Shown here: piece after piece, positions 7,801-13,884 of the stretch
Layout of the letters: each line of letters starts with the position of its first letter
Numbering within the stretch: position 1 is the stretch's first letter
NCBI GenBank assembly: GCA_003695215.1
Contig: RFIM01000230.1
Location: 1 to 13,884, forward strand
DNA length: 13,884 bases
Source: Chloroflexota bacterium
GTDB lineage: Bacteria; Chloroflexota; Anaerolineae; Aggregatilineales; UBA2796
Reading direction: 5' to 3'
Notes under the pieces: model-generated
The model's input: the letters and a program-made list of their open reading frames with translations, nothing else
Told to the model about the DNA's origin: nothing
The model's database searches: none
Program-made: the position numbers and the translations under genes

Positions 7801-7906
7801 ATGGCGCATCACTAAGCTCGGCGCACAGCTCTTCCACGCTGTAGTGCACGATGCGGCGGGCAACACGCATCGTTCAGAGACGATCGAGGTGCTGATCGTC
7901 GAGTAG
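4880..7906 (+). CDS. Class A penicillin-binding protein (GT51 transglycosylase + transpeptidase)
   Basis: A bifunctional enzyme that polymerises and cross-links peptidoglycan outside the membrane, anchored by one N-terminal helix. The ATG at 4880 is chosen because GAGG lies 5 nt upstream, overlapping the ltaE stop; a TTG at 4862 is less likely. Residues (1008-aa numbering): basic tail; TM ~29-61; GT51 with EDRSFY (catalytic Glu122), GGSTITQQLVKN (152-163), RKIKE (Glu182) and YGVGAAARVYFGK. The transpeptidase has SAFK (Ser437, Lys440), SYN (497-499) and KTGT (646-649). Next come a Cys-containing CQRSGLLPTPDCP segment and two beta-rich Ig-like domains (about 830-917 and 920-1008). The usual His of GT51 motif 1 (EDxxFxxHxG) is Asn here (FYTNPG). 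With both catalytic sets intact it should be active on both reactions. The C-terminal domains probably bind wall or protein partners. Confidence 0.95.
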   Translation: MARLGQAYTVHKRRARRKQSQQAQARGLIGTFALLIGIALSAVLLTAISGVAAFIGLYNFYARDLPPPSEIVKVREQFETTLIYDRSGKTVLYQVLDPSGDRQYVPISQIAPELIQATIAIEDRSFYTNPGFDVRGILRALWLTMQGDVVQGGSTITQQLVKNTLIAPEERAQLSQARKIKEIILAAEISRLYSKDQILEWYLNTNFYGNLAYGVGAAARVYFGKAARDLTLGEAAMLAAIPQNPQLNPLDAPLAARQRQIVVLESMVAAGFITPQQAEQAAAQPIITQPLTERFGIVAPHFAIFARAQAERLLDAQGLDGARLVLGGGLRIYTTLDLDLYFQAECAMRAHVERLRGGDPNAAPNSGEGKACLAAQYLPVPPNLRLNTPRNVTNAASVIIRPQTGEILAMVGSLDYYNSRIQGSFNVAAQGLRQPGSAFKPFVYVAAFASPEARFTPATMLLDVPTTFNQDGVPYTPRNDDGQFRGVVSVREALANSYNVPTVRALSAVTIGQVIRIARQLGLNTLNRPLDEYGLSLALGSAEVTLLDLTYAYTPFATLGVMAGTPVQNPRLGYRALDPVAILRIEDRSGRILWQLDERSTTFGRQSVLQDALAYLITHILSDERARLPAFGEGNALQLSRPAAAKTGTTNDVRDAWTVGYTPDLVMGVWVGNNDNTPLGEDLSGATAAAPIWHAVMEYAHRRDNLPPRGWQAPSTIVEATVCQRSGLLPTPDCPKVKEIFYAEGDFSTVPTQVDTYWRRYRINARNGLRATAETPPELIVERIYFEYPPEAQLWARQTGQPLPPTEYDSARTARLSLLAGNLSAPQSLERVRGTVEVRGRLPKERIVAYQLEYGQGISPERWFAIPLEEATRRGEDVRLALWDTRALDGLYTLRLSMVLDDQSLQTHTVQVTVDNQAPSLQWIAPLPNDAISASKGALQLMLSATDNVEIAYVEFFWNGTPIARIERAPYMTEWRITKLGAQLFHAVVHDAAGNTHRSETIEVLIVE

Positions 7907-7907
7907 G

Positions 7908-8303
7908 CTAGTTTTGCCGCCTGAGCGGGATAGCGAATAGGCTGACCACGCCGATGATCTCATCTGTGGTGAACGGCTTGACCAAGTAGGCGTCCACGTT
8001 CAGCGCTCGGGCGGCCTTGCCGTGCGCTTCTGTGGCAGAGATGACGATCACAGGGATCGCTTGGAGGCGCGGATCGGCGTCCAGCCAGGCGGCCACTTCC
8101 CAGCCTGTGACGTAGGGCATGTTCAGGTCAAGCAGGATGATATCAGGCGGCGCGCCTTGATCGCGCAGGGCAGTCAGCGTTTGAATGGCGCGCCGACCGT
8201 CAGAGCAGAGCGTGACTTCGAAGCCTTCTTCTTCCAGCACAAGGCGCAAGATGTTGGCGAGCGGGCGATCATCTTCGGCAATCAGCAGGCGTAGTTTGCG
8301 CAC
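7908..8303 (-). CDS. Stand-alone response regulator receiver domain (CheY-like)
   Basis: A 131-aa receiver domain with no output domain. It has the acidic pair Asp11-Asp12 (IAEDD), the phospho-acceptor Asp59 in LLDLNMP, Ser89 in VISA, and Lys109 in VKPF, so phosphotransfer should be possible. Such single-domain regulators act by protein-protein contact or as phosphate relays. The start is GTG with AAAGG 8 nt upstream, only 14 nt after the stop of the kinase-like gene, so it is the last gene of the signalling operon. No histidine kinase is in the window. The receiver is either served by one elsewhere or tied to the Ser/Thr-kinase-like proteins of this operon. Its 3' end faces the penicillin-binding protein gene with a 1-nt gap, and no terminator is visible. 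Confidence 0.92.
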   Translation of the reverse strand: MRKLRLLIAEDDRPLANILRLVLEEEGFEVTLCSDGRRAIQTLTALRDQGAPPDIILLDLNMPYVTGWEVAAWLDADPRLQAIPVIVISATEAHGKAARALNVDAYLVKPFTTDEIIGVVSLFAIPLRRQN

Positions 8304-8317
8304 TCAGCAAGCCTTTC

Positions 8318-9439
8318 TCAGGGAATGACGCGATATTGCAGCATCTCGTTGATCTTAGCGAGCAGGCGCCGCAATTCGGCTTCTAGGTCTTCACCGATAT
8401 CTTCGATCGTCACGGCGTCGCGCAGCAGGTCGCGGGCCGCGCGCAGCGCCTCTTGCCCTTGGCGCAATTTTGCCAAGCCATCGCGCATGTCTGTGCGGGC
8501 CGCGCGCAAAGCCGCGTTTGAAAAACCGATTTCCCAGCCGAAGGCTGCGGCGGCCTTGCCTAGCGCAGCGCGGAACTGCTCTAGGCTGCTGTAGGCGTGC
8601 TGCGCGCCTTGCTGCAGCCAAGCCTGGATGCCTTTGCTCAAGGTCGGCTCGACGGCGAAATCGAGCTGCGTGATATGCTTATAGCGGCTCTCCACGCCTG
8701 CCTGATCGGCCGGCTGTGCCACAAGCGCGCCTTTCTGCGGCGAGAGGCCTGTGAAGATCGGGTAAAGGATGCCGACGCACAAGTGGTGCAGGTCGTTGGT
8801 GATATGCTGTACGAGCGCTTGTCCGCCGCTCTCGATCAGGCGCGAGCTGTTCCAATCGATCACTTTCAAGTGCCGCCCATCCCAGTAGACGTGCTCGAGC
8901 TTGTGATCCAGATAGACGATGCGTTGCCGATGCGCATGCGCCAAGACGTCGGCGAATTGATAGGCCAGATCGATGCCTTCTTCGGTCGGCAGGCGCCAAC
9001 GGACATTTTGCGAGTTCGGCTTCATCACGTAGAGCAGGCTATCCGTGCGCGGCAGGAGCTCCAGAGCTAGGTAAGGGCGCCAGCCGCGCCCGGCATAGCG
9101 GAACAGCCCTTGCCGAAACAGCTCGACGCTCAAGCCGTAAGATTCGATCTCGCCGCCGCGCGGATTCTCATCGCGCGCCGAGAGATAGCCGCAATCGTAC
9201 AGGCGCACCACATTAGGCGAGACGGCCATGCGGATCAGCAGGTCCGCTTCGTTGATGAAGGCGGTCGCTTCCATGCGCGGCTGAGCGTCGCCCGCGACCA
9301 CATGCTCAAGGCGCATCACCTTGAAAGCGACTTGGCGACCATCGCGCTTATCAACTGCTTCATAGACGCGCGCATAATGACCAGGCGCAAAGGTATCAAT
9401 GGTGTTACCGACATGATAGATATCGTTTAAGAGCGCCAT
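8318..9439 (-). CDS. Atypical Ser/Thr-kinase-like protein, 373 aa
   Basis: Protein-kinase fold with altered motifs. VAFKVM gives the ATP-anchoring Lys40, and NEADLL supplies a likely alpha-C Glu64. The catalytic loop is YLDHKLEHVYW (176-186): Asp178 of HRD and Lys180 are kept, but His-Arg is Tyr-Leu and the metal-binding Asn is His183. DFG is DWN (195-197). The glycine-rich loop is poor (FAPGHYARVYEA). After residue ~300 comes a helical, charged, probably coiled-coil tail. No membrane segment, so cytoplasmic. AGGTGA sits 7 nt before the ATG. It lies between the beta-rich ORF (17 nt upstream) and the receiver gene (14 nt downstream). The loop aligns with that of the large kinase upstream (IVYxDxxxxHxxWD...LKxIDW), so they are paralogues. 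It may be an active but divergent kinase or a pseudokinase; the retained Asp and Lys favour some activity. Confidence 0.82.
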   Translation of the reverse strand: MALLNDIYHVGNTIDTFAPGHYARVYEAVDKRDGRQVAFKVMRLEHVVAGDAQPRMEATAFINEADLLIRMAVSPNVVRLYDCGYLSARDENPRGGEIESYGLSVELFRQGLFRYAGRGWRPYLALELLPRTDSLLYVMKPNSQNVRWRLPTEEGIDLAYQFADVLAHAHRQRIVYLDHKLEHVYWDGRHLKVIDWNSSRLIESGGQALVQHITNDLHHLCVGILYPIFTGLSPQKGALVAQPADQAGVESRYKHITQLDFAVEPTLSKGIQAWLQQGAQHAYSSLEQFRAALGKAAAAFGWEIGFSNAALRAARTDMRDGLAKLRQGQEALRAARDLLRDAVTIEDIGEDLEAELRRLLAKINEMLQYRVIP

Positions 9440-9457
9440 TGAAAGTTCACCTATGCG

Positions 9458-10078
9458 CTATTCAGGCTTTTGCAACCACACGCGCCAAGCGTTGATCTTG
9501 ACGATCATGCCACCTGTGGCTGTATACACATATAGGCTGATCGGCATGTCGGGCGCGTAAGCGGCGTTGGACTGCCCGAGCAGTTGGCCATCAAGAAAGA
9601 GCGAGAGCGTGCGATCGGCGCCGCGCGCCACAGCCGCTCTCAGGATCAACGGCTTGGCAGGCAGTTGTGTTTTCTGCAAGAAATTACCGTTCAGGTTGAT
9701 GCCAAAGTTGGCGATCTGCTCTTGGATCAGCCGCGCCTCAACAGCTGCGCGCTGCCCTTGCAAGGATTCCATGCCCGCGCCGAAGATCACCTGCCCTGTG
9801 GGCAAGAGACGCGGCTCGTAGCTGACCAGCTCTAGCTCAATCTCCATGCGCTGCAGATAGCGCGCTGCTTCTGCGCCAAACAGCGGCGTGAGCAGCTCGG
9901 GCCCGAAGCGGATCAACGGCGCACGGCCGCTAGTGCGCGTCGGATTGCCGACGATCCAGGCGCCTTCCTGATAGGAGAACCAGGTTGAATCCCAAGTGCG
10001 GCGCTTTTCATCTAACGCCAAGAGCGCGGCGAGCATGTCGTATTCGCCACTGCGAGCATCAGGTGGCAAGGTTGGCAA
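9458..10078 (-). CDS. Beta-rich domain ORF, probably the detached C-terminus of the upstream kinase
   Basis: 206 aa from a TTG, with no signal peptide or membrane helix. The first ~25 residues are Pro-rich and helical (LPTLPPDARSGEYDMLAALL). The rest reads as a beta-sandwich resembling concanavalin-like or laminin-G folds: IRFGPELLTPLFGAEA, QVIFGAGM, then RTLSLFLDGQLLG and a final INAWRVWLQKPE. The frame is the same as that of the large kinase, and only the TAG at 10108-10106 and nine codons (PEPTNPAIA) lie between. No Shine-Dalgarno precedes the TTG at 10078 or the in-frame ATG at 10036. The simplest reading is that this is the extracellular sensor of a kinase-TM-linker-sensor protein, cut off by the stop codon. 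As a free cytoplasmic protein it would make little sense. The alternative is a genuinely separate small gene translated by re-initiation. Confidence 0.6.
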   Translation of the reverse strand: MPTLPPDARSGEYDMLAALLALDEKRRTWDSTWFSYQEGAWIVGNPTRTSGRAPLIRFGPELLTPLFGAEAARYLQRMEIELELVSYEPRLLPTGQVIFGAGMESLQGQRAAVEARLIQEQIANFGINLNGNFLQKTQLPAKPLILRAAVARGADRTLSLFLDGQLLGQSNAAYAPDMPISLYVYTATGGMIVKINAWRVWLQKPE

Positions 10079-10105
10079 GGCAATGGCAGGGTTGGTCGGC
10101 TCGGG

Positions 10106-13100
10106 CTAGGCGCCTGCGCTGAGTGTCGGGATTGGGCTAGGCGAGAGCGCAGCCAGCAGCGTGGCCGGCGAGAGCAGCTCGCCGGTTGGCAAAGGCGTTG
10201 GCGAAGGCACAAGCGCCTCGGGCGTGAAGGTTTGGCTTGGCGTGAGTGTGAACGTGGGCGTCAACGTGGCTGTGAAGGTCGGTGTGAGCGTAGGCGGCAC
10301 GACCGTTGGCGCTTGGTTGAGCGGCGCGCCGAGACCAGCAGGCGTGGCGCTGGGCGTCGGCAGCAAATCGGCGCTGCCATTGCTGAAGAGCAAGAGCAAG
10401 CCTGCGATGATGGCCAGAACGCCGAAGGCGCCGATCAAGAGCAGCTGCAGGCGCTCGCGGTCGGCAGTGCGCTCAGAGCGGCGCTCTAAAGGCGGGACTT
10501 CTGTGGGCGCAGGCGCGTTGAGCGGCTCTGGACGCGGCTGACGGCGCGGCGCAGGCGCAGCCTCAAGCGCATCGAGGTCGGGCGCGCCACTCGGCTCAAG
10601 GGCGTCGCTCAGGCTTTGGTAGCGGGGTAACTCAGGCTCAGGATCGGGCAAGCGCTCGATGAGCGTGCGCCAATAGCGCAAGATGGGCAAGGCAGGCTGC
10701 CGATCGATGAAGAGCGAGGCAAAATGGCCTTCGAAGAGGCGCAACTTCTCATCTTTGGTCAGCTTAGGATCGGTATAGAGGTCGCGGACGGCCAGATAGG
10801 TATCGCGCCATTGGCGCAACTGCGCCGTGTAAGGCTCGCCGAGATCGCGGCGCGTGATATCTACCAATTTTTGGTGCGCTTCGGCGATCTCAGGCTTCGG
10901 CGTCTCAGAGGGCGCTAGAGCTTCTTCTTCGATCAGGCGGCGTTGCTGCGCTAGATACTCGGCTGAGTCGGCCAGCAGCTGCAGCCAGGCTTTGAAGTTC
11001 GCCAGCGGCTTGTTAAGCGCGATCTCAGCGCCGACGGCGCGCTCAAGGGCGAGGTCGAGTTGGCTGCGCGCTGCGCGGAAGTCGCCATCGTGCCAGCGGC
11101 GCAGTGCATCTTCCAAGGCACGGACTGCCAAGTCGGCGCTCTCTAATTGCGTAGCTGCCAGTGGCGCGCGCACGGCTTGGCGGGCTTCAGCAATAGCGGA
11201 GACGCTGGTGAGGTTGTTCAAGGTGCGCACGGCTTCCAAGATCAGCTGTTGGCGCACGATAGCCGTCTCTAGCGTTTGAAAGGCGGGATGATTGCGCGCG
11301 TTAGGCAGCGCTTTGGCCGCGGCTTCCTTCCACAGGTTGGCTTCATCGAACTGCTCGCGCTGGAGCGCCAAGATGCCGCGCAGCACGTAATCGAAGAACA
11401 GCACGCGCACGCCTGCGGCGCTTGAATCGCGCAGCGGCTCGACCACGCCTTTGCTCATCGCCTTCAGGTAGGTTTGCATGCTGGGCATTTGCGCGGCGAA
11501 AGTCTGGCGCAGCGTCTCTTCCTCAGGCAAGAAGAGCGCGTTGACGCGCCGCAGGGCGGCTTCGGTCTGTGGCGTGGAGGTGGCGCCGTCGCGCTCGAGC
11601 CAGGTATCGAGCGCTTCGCTCAAGCCGATCAGACGGCGCGCTGCCAAGCGCTCGGCTTCGGTCAGGGCATAATCGGCGGCGCGTTTGCCGCTGTGGAGCG
11701 CCTCAGCCGTCCGCCCGCGATCCCAGCTCTCCCAACCCTCAGCGAGCGCCCTGCCTAAAGGCAAGTTAGGGCTCAAAAACTCAACTCGAGGCGCCTCTTC
11801 TAAGCGCCGCGCATACTCCTCGAACCAGTAGGCCGTCTTAGGGCTGAGCGAGCGGATGGCCACGGCGGCGGCCTTGCATTGCTCCACAGCAGGGCGCTTG
11901 CCGCCAAGCGCAATAGCATCAGCCACGCGCAGCCAAGCCTTAGCGGCGGCGTCCAAGTCGCGCAGGATCGCCTGGAAGCGCGGGTCGGTGATTTCGGCGG
12001 CATAAGGCGCAAGGCGCTGCGCGGCGCTGCCCAAGAAATCGGCGATATCCCTGCCATCAGTGGCAGGCGTGTGGTTGCGCAGCGCCTCGAGATCGGCGTG
12101 GAAGGCGTTCAGGAGCGCGTTCAATGGCGCGAAGGCGCCGCTAGTCGGATCGATAGCTTGCGCATGCCAGAGGGCATTGCCCGCGCGCGAAGGATCGCTT
12201 AGCGCGTTTTGAGCGGCCACTTCGATCAGGTCAATCAAGGCCTCGGCGGCTTGCAAGGCGCGGCGCAGGCTCTCTAATGCGCCCGTCATGCCGCGCAGAT
12301 CGCCTTCCAGCATAGCCAGCGCATCGGCGACGCGCTGATAGTGCCGCAACAGGTTCTGGATGCCTTGAGCGGGCGTCTCTTCAAAGCGGGCGACGATCTG
12401 GCGCACAGAAGCGGCGTGCGCTGTATCTTTGAGCAAGGCTTCTAGGCGCGCCAAGTGCGGGCGCAGCAGCACAACGATTGGCAAATAGGCGCATAGGCGC
12501 TCGGCCAGGAGCAGCTGCAGCTGGCGGGCTGCGTCGCGCGGATCGGGCGTGGTGAGCAGCAGGCGCGCTGCTGCCTGTGGATCGTCGCTGAGCAGGGCGT
12601 CTAAGACTTGGGAGAAGCCTTCGGGCTGCAGCGGCGCATAATGGGCGAGCAACTCGCAGGCGTCCTGGAGGAAGCGCAGGGTTGGCTGAAGCTCTTCGCT
12701 GCTGCGCAGGAGCAGGTCGTCGAGCAGCTCGGTGGCGCGCGCGAAGTTGCCGCTCTCGAGGTAAATGCGCATGGCATCCAGGTCAGCTTGCAGCTGAAGT
12801 TTGCTGAGGCGGCGCTCGACTTCAGCTTCGAGTTCGCGAGCAGGCGGGTAGCCTGGATCGGCGCGGCGCGCTTCCAGCAGCCATTGGCGCAATTCAGCCA
12901 GTTGGCTTTGGCTGTTGACGTGCGGCAAGCGGCTGCGCACGCGCTCGATGAGCGCTTCGCGCTGTTTTTGGAGCGGGCGGCGCACTTCAGCCAAGTCGCG
13001 GCGCAGCTCGGCGATATTGGCGTAGCGCGTGGCAGGATCGAGGCTGATGGCGCGGCTAATGGTGGCTTTCAGGCGCGGCGGCACGCTCTCAGGCAAGTCA

Positions 13101-13756
13101 TTGACGGCTTCAGGGCGGCTCAGGTCAAGGCACCTGCCGCCGCTGAGCAAGAAATAGAGCAACTGACCGACTTGAGCGATATCCGAATGGCGGGTGACGT
13201 GGCTGTGGGAGTCTGAATCGAGGAAGACGGCGTTGCCCCAGTCGATCATCTTGAGTTGGTAGGCCTCGCGATCCCAGAAGATGTGCTTGGCATCTACATC
13301 GTTGTAGACGATGCGCTTGTCGTGAGCGGCTTGCAGCAAGTCCAGCACGCCTTCAAGGATGATCAGCAGTTCCAGATCGGGCAGGCGTTCGCCTTGCGCG
13401 GCGAGCGCCAGGGTGAGCGTCTCGAGCGTCTCGCCGCTAGCCATCTCAATGACAATGTACTGGTGCTGATGGCCGCCGATGCGGAAGGTGCCGCTGTGCA
13501 GCAGCTCACAGAGGACGGGATGCCCGCTCAGCTGCTCTAGAGCGCGTTTCTCATTCAGGATGCTGACTTCTTGGCCGGCGCGGATGGGCGGCGCGTCCTG
13601 CAAGGCAGGGCGCTTGATCACGCAGGGGCGGTCGCCGTTATGCGTATCGTAGGCACGCAGGGTCTCGCCGCTGCGCCCGCGCGGATAGATATGATCGTAG
13701 CGGTAGCGGTTATCGAACAGGCTATCGGGACGCCGCCCAGTGACAGGTCGTGGCAT
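10106..13756 (-). CDS. Membrane-anchored Ser/Thr-kinase-like protein with long helical middle, 1216 aa
   Basis: Kinase domain ~20-260: CVIKRP gives Lys48; the catalytic loop is YNDVDAKHIFW (151-161) with Asp153 kept, Lys157 shifted by two positions, and His158 for the metal-binding Asn; DWG at 172-174 replaces DFG. Residues ~262-1040 are almost entirely helical, rich in Ala, Leu and Arg, with degenerate TPR-like or coiled-coil units. A Pro/Arg-rich stretch leads to one transmembrane helix at ~1104-1124 (LQLLLIGAFGVLAIIAGLLL), preceded by RRSERTADR on the cytoplasmic side. Residues ~1131-1216 are a Pro/Thr-rich outer linker. The frame stops at TAG and re-opens at once into the beta-rich ORF. 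AGAGG lies 9 nt before the ATG, and a good promoter is upstream. It is first gene of the signalling operon. The architecture suits a receptor kinase; substrate and signal are unknown. Confidence 0.88.
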   Translation of the reverse strand: MPRPVTGRRPDSLFDNRYRYDHIYPRGRSGETLRAYDTHNGDRPCVIKRPALQDAPPIRAGQEVSILNEKRALEQLSGHPVLCELLHSGTFRIGGHQHQYIVIEMASGETLETLTLALAAQGERLPDLELLIILEGVLDLLQAAHDKRIVYNDVDAKHIFWDREAYQLKMIDWGNAVFLDSDSHSHVTRHSDIAQVGQLLYFLLSGGRCLDLSRPEAVNDLPESVPPRLKATISRAISLDPATRYANIAELRRDLAEVRRPLQKQREALIERVRSRLPHVNSQSQLAELRQWLLEARRADPGYPPARELEAEVERRLSKLQLQADLDAMRIYLESGNFARATELLDDLLLRSSEELQPTLRFLQDACELLAHYAPLQPEGFSQVLDALLSDDPQAAARLLLTTPDPRDAARQLQLLLAERLCAYLPIVVLLRPHLARLEALLKDTAHAASVRQIVARFEETPAQGIQNLLRHYQRVADALAMLEGDLRGMTGALESLRRALQAAEALIDLIEVAAQNALSDPSRAGNALWHAQAIDPTSGAFAPLNALLNAFHADLEALRNHTPATDGRDIADFLGSAAQRLAPYAAEITDPRFQAILRDLDAAAKAWLRVADAIALGGKRPAVEQCKAAAVAIRSLSPKTAYWFEEYARRLEEAPRVEFLSPNLPLGRALAEGWESWDRGRTAEALHSGKRAADYALTEAERLAARRLIGLSEALDTWLERDGATSTPQTEAALRRVNALFLPEEETLRQTFAAQMPSMQTYLKAMSKGVVEPLRDSSAAGVRVLFFDYVLRGILALQREQFDEANLWKEAAAKALPNARNHPAFQTLETAIVRQQLILEAVRTLNNLTSVSAIAEARQAVRAPLAATQLESADLAVRALEDALRRWHDGDFRAARSQLDLALERAVGAEIALNKPLANFKAWLQLLADSAEYLAQQRRLIEEEALAPSETPKPEIAEAHQKLVDITRRDLGEPYTAQLRQWRDTYLAVRDLYTDPKLTKDEKLRLFEGHFASLFIDRQPALPILRYWRTLIERLPDPEPELPRYQSLSDALEPSGAPDLDALEAAPAPRRQPRPEPLNAPAPTEVPPLERRSERTADRERLQLLLIGAFGVLAIIAGLLLLFSNGSADLLPTPSATPAGLGAPLNQAPTVVPPTLTPTFTATLTPTFTLTPSQTFTPEALVPSPTPLPTGELLSPATLLAALSPSPIPTLSAGA

Positions 13757-13803
13757 TGACAGATGCCTCTTGTGTGCCGCCTTTGGATGCGTTCAGAGGC
13801 TTA

Positions 13804-13831
13804 ATTGTACGCAAAATGGGCGCACTTTCAA
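13804..13831 (-). promoter_or_regulatory. Promoter of the kinase operon
   Basis: On the minus strand TTGAAA (13831-13826) and TACAAT (13809-13804) are spaced by 16 nt, 47 nt upstream of the ATG. Within the leader, GCCTCT near the expected transcript start can pair with AGAGGC, which contains the ribosome binding site. The arms are only 6 bp, so control by that hairpin is speculative. Confidence 0.65.
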
Positions 13832-13841
13832 ACAGCTTGGC

Positions 13842-13882
13842 GCGCTCTTCCCTTTTCTGAGGGAAGCCAAAGGGAAGAGCGC
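13842..13882. repeat. Long perfect inverted repeat (hairpin) at the right edge
   Basis: GCGCTCTTCCCTTT (13842-13855) and its exact reverse complement (13869-13882) form a 14-bp stem around a 13-nt loop. The loop contains GGGAAG (13861-13866), which can pair instead with CTTCCC (13847-13852) to give a shorter, mutually exclusive hairpin. It lies upstream of the kinase operon promoter. No T-tract follows on the minus strand; the plus-strand side is cut by the window end. It may be a terminator of a neighbouring transcript or an intergenic repeat element. Confidence 0.7.
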
Positions 13883-13884
13883 AA

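Noticed and set aside
7895..7930. Bidirectional terminator between the convergent penicillin-binding protein and receiver genes
   Set aside because: The stop codons are 1 nt apart and I find no stem longer than 3-4 bp with a T-tract here.
10161..10541. Val/Gly/Ser-rich 126-aa frame on the plus strand, and apparent short tandem repeats
   Set aside because: The repetitive DNA is the complement of the Pro/Thr-rich linker codons and the transmembrane segment of the large kinase. The periodicity is explained by protein composition.
12608..13216. 202-aa open frame on the plus strand
   Set aside because: It lies wholly antisense to the kinase domain and helical region of the large kinase. It has no recognisable domain and is a by-product of GC-rich codon use on the coding strand.
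1..13884. Mobile element, prophage, CRISPR array or defence island
   Set aside because: I found no transposase, integrase, phage or Cas-like protein, no regularly spaced repeats, and no obvious compositional break.

Overview
The window looks like a piece of a Chloroflexota chromosome (Anaerolineae or a relative). This is inferred from protein style and not proven. The pointers are a class A penicillin-binding protein with C-terminal Ig-like domains, membrane-anchored kinases with a Pro/Thr-rich outer linker and DW(G/N) in place of DFG, and a pair of small conserved proteins of the kind I associate with this phylum. The DNA is GC-rich and compact, with alternative GTG and TTG starts. I see no insertion sequence, phage gene or CRISPR array.

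Left part (1-3666, all on the minus strand). Read in the direction of transcription: a TPR protein (3666-2659); a tRNA-Pro(CGG) with its own promoter and terminator; then a promoter-led operon of a 528-aa conserved protein with winged-helix-like segments (2366-780), a 147-aa conserved protein (756-313), and the N-terminus of a polytopic GT39-type glycosyltransferase cut by the window edge (320-1). The last two genes overlap by 8 nt.

Centre (3667-7906). A divergent intergenic region with two inverted repeats separates the TPR gene from a plus-strand pair: low-specificity threonine aldolase (ltaE) and, 7 nt downstream, a bifunctional class A penicillin-binding protein.

Right part (7908-13756, minus strand). 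This is a signalling operon: a 1216-aa membrane-anchored Ser/Thr-kinase-like protein, a beta-rich ORF, a second kinase-like protein of 373 aa, and a stand-alone receiver-domain response regulator. It converges on the penicillin-binding protein gene with a 1-nt gap. Both kinase domains have unusual catalytic loops (YND/YLD for HRD, His for the metal-binding Asn). The most striking point is that the beta-rich ORF lies in exactly the same frame as the large kinase, separated only by one TAG codon. The Pro-rich linker continues across that codon. The two ORFs are therefore probably one receptor-kinase gene split by a nonsense codon, a recoded codon or a sequence error. A strong promoter and a long perfect hairpin lie upstream of this operon at the right edge.
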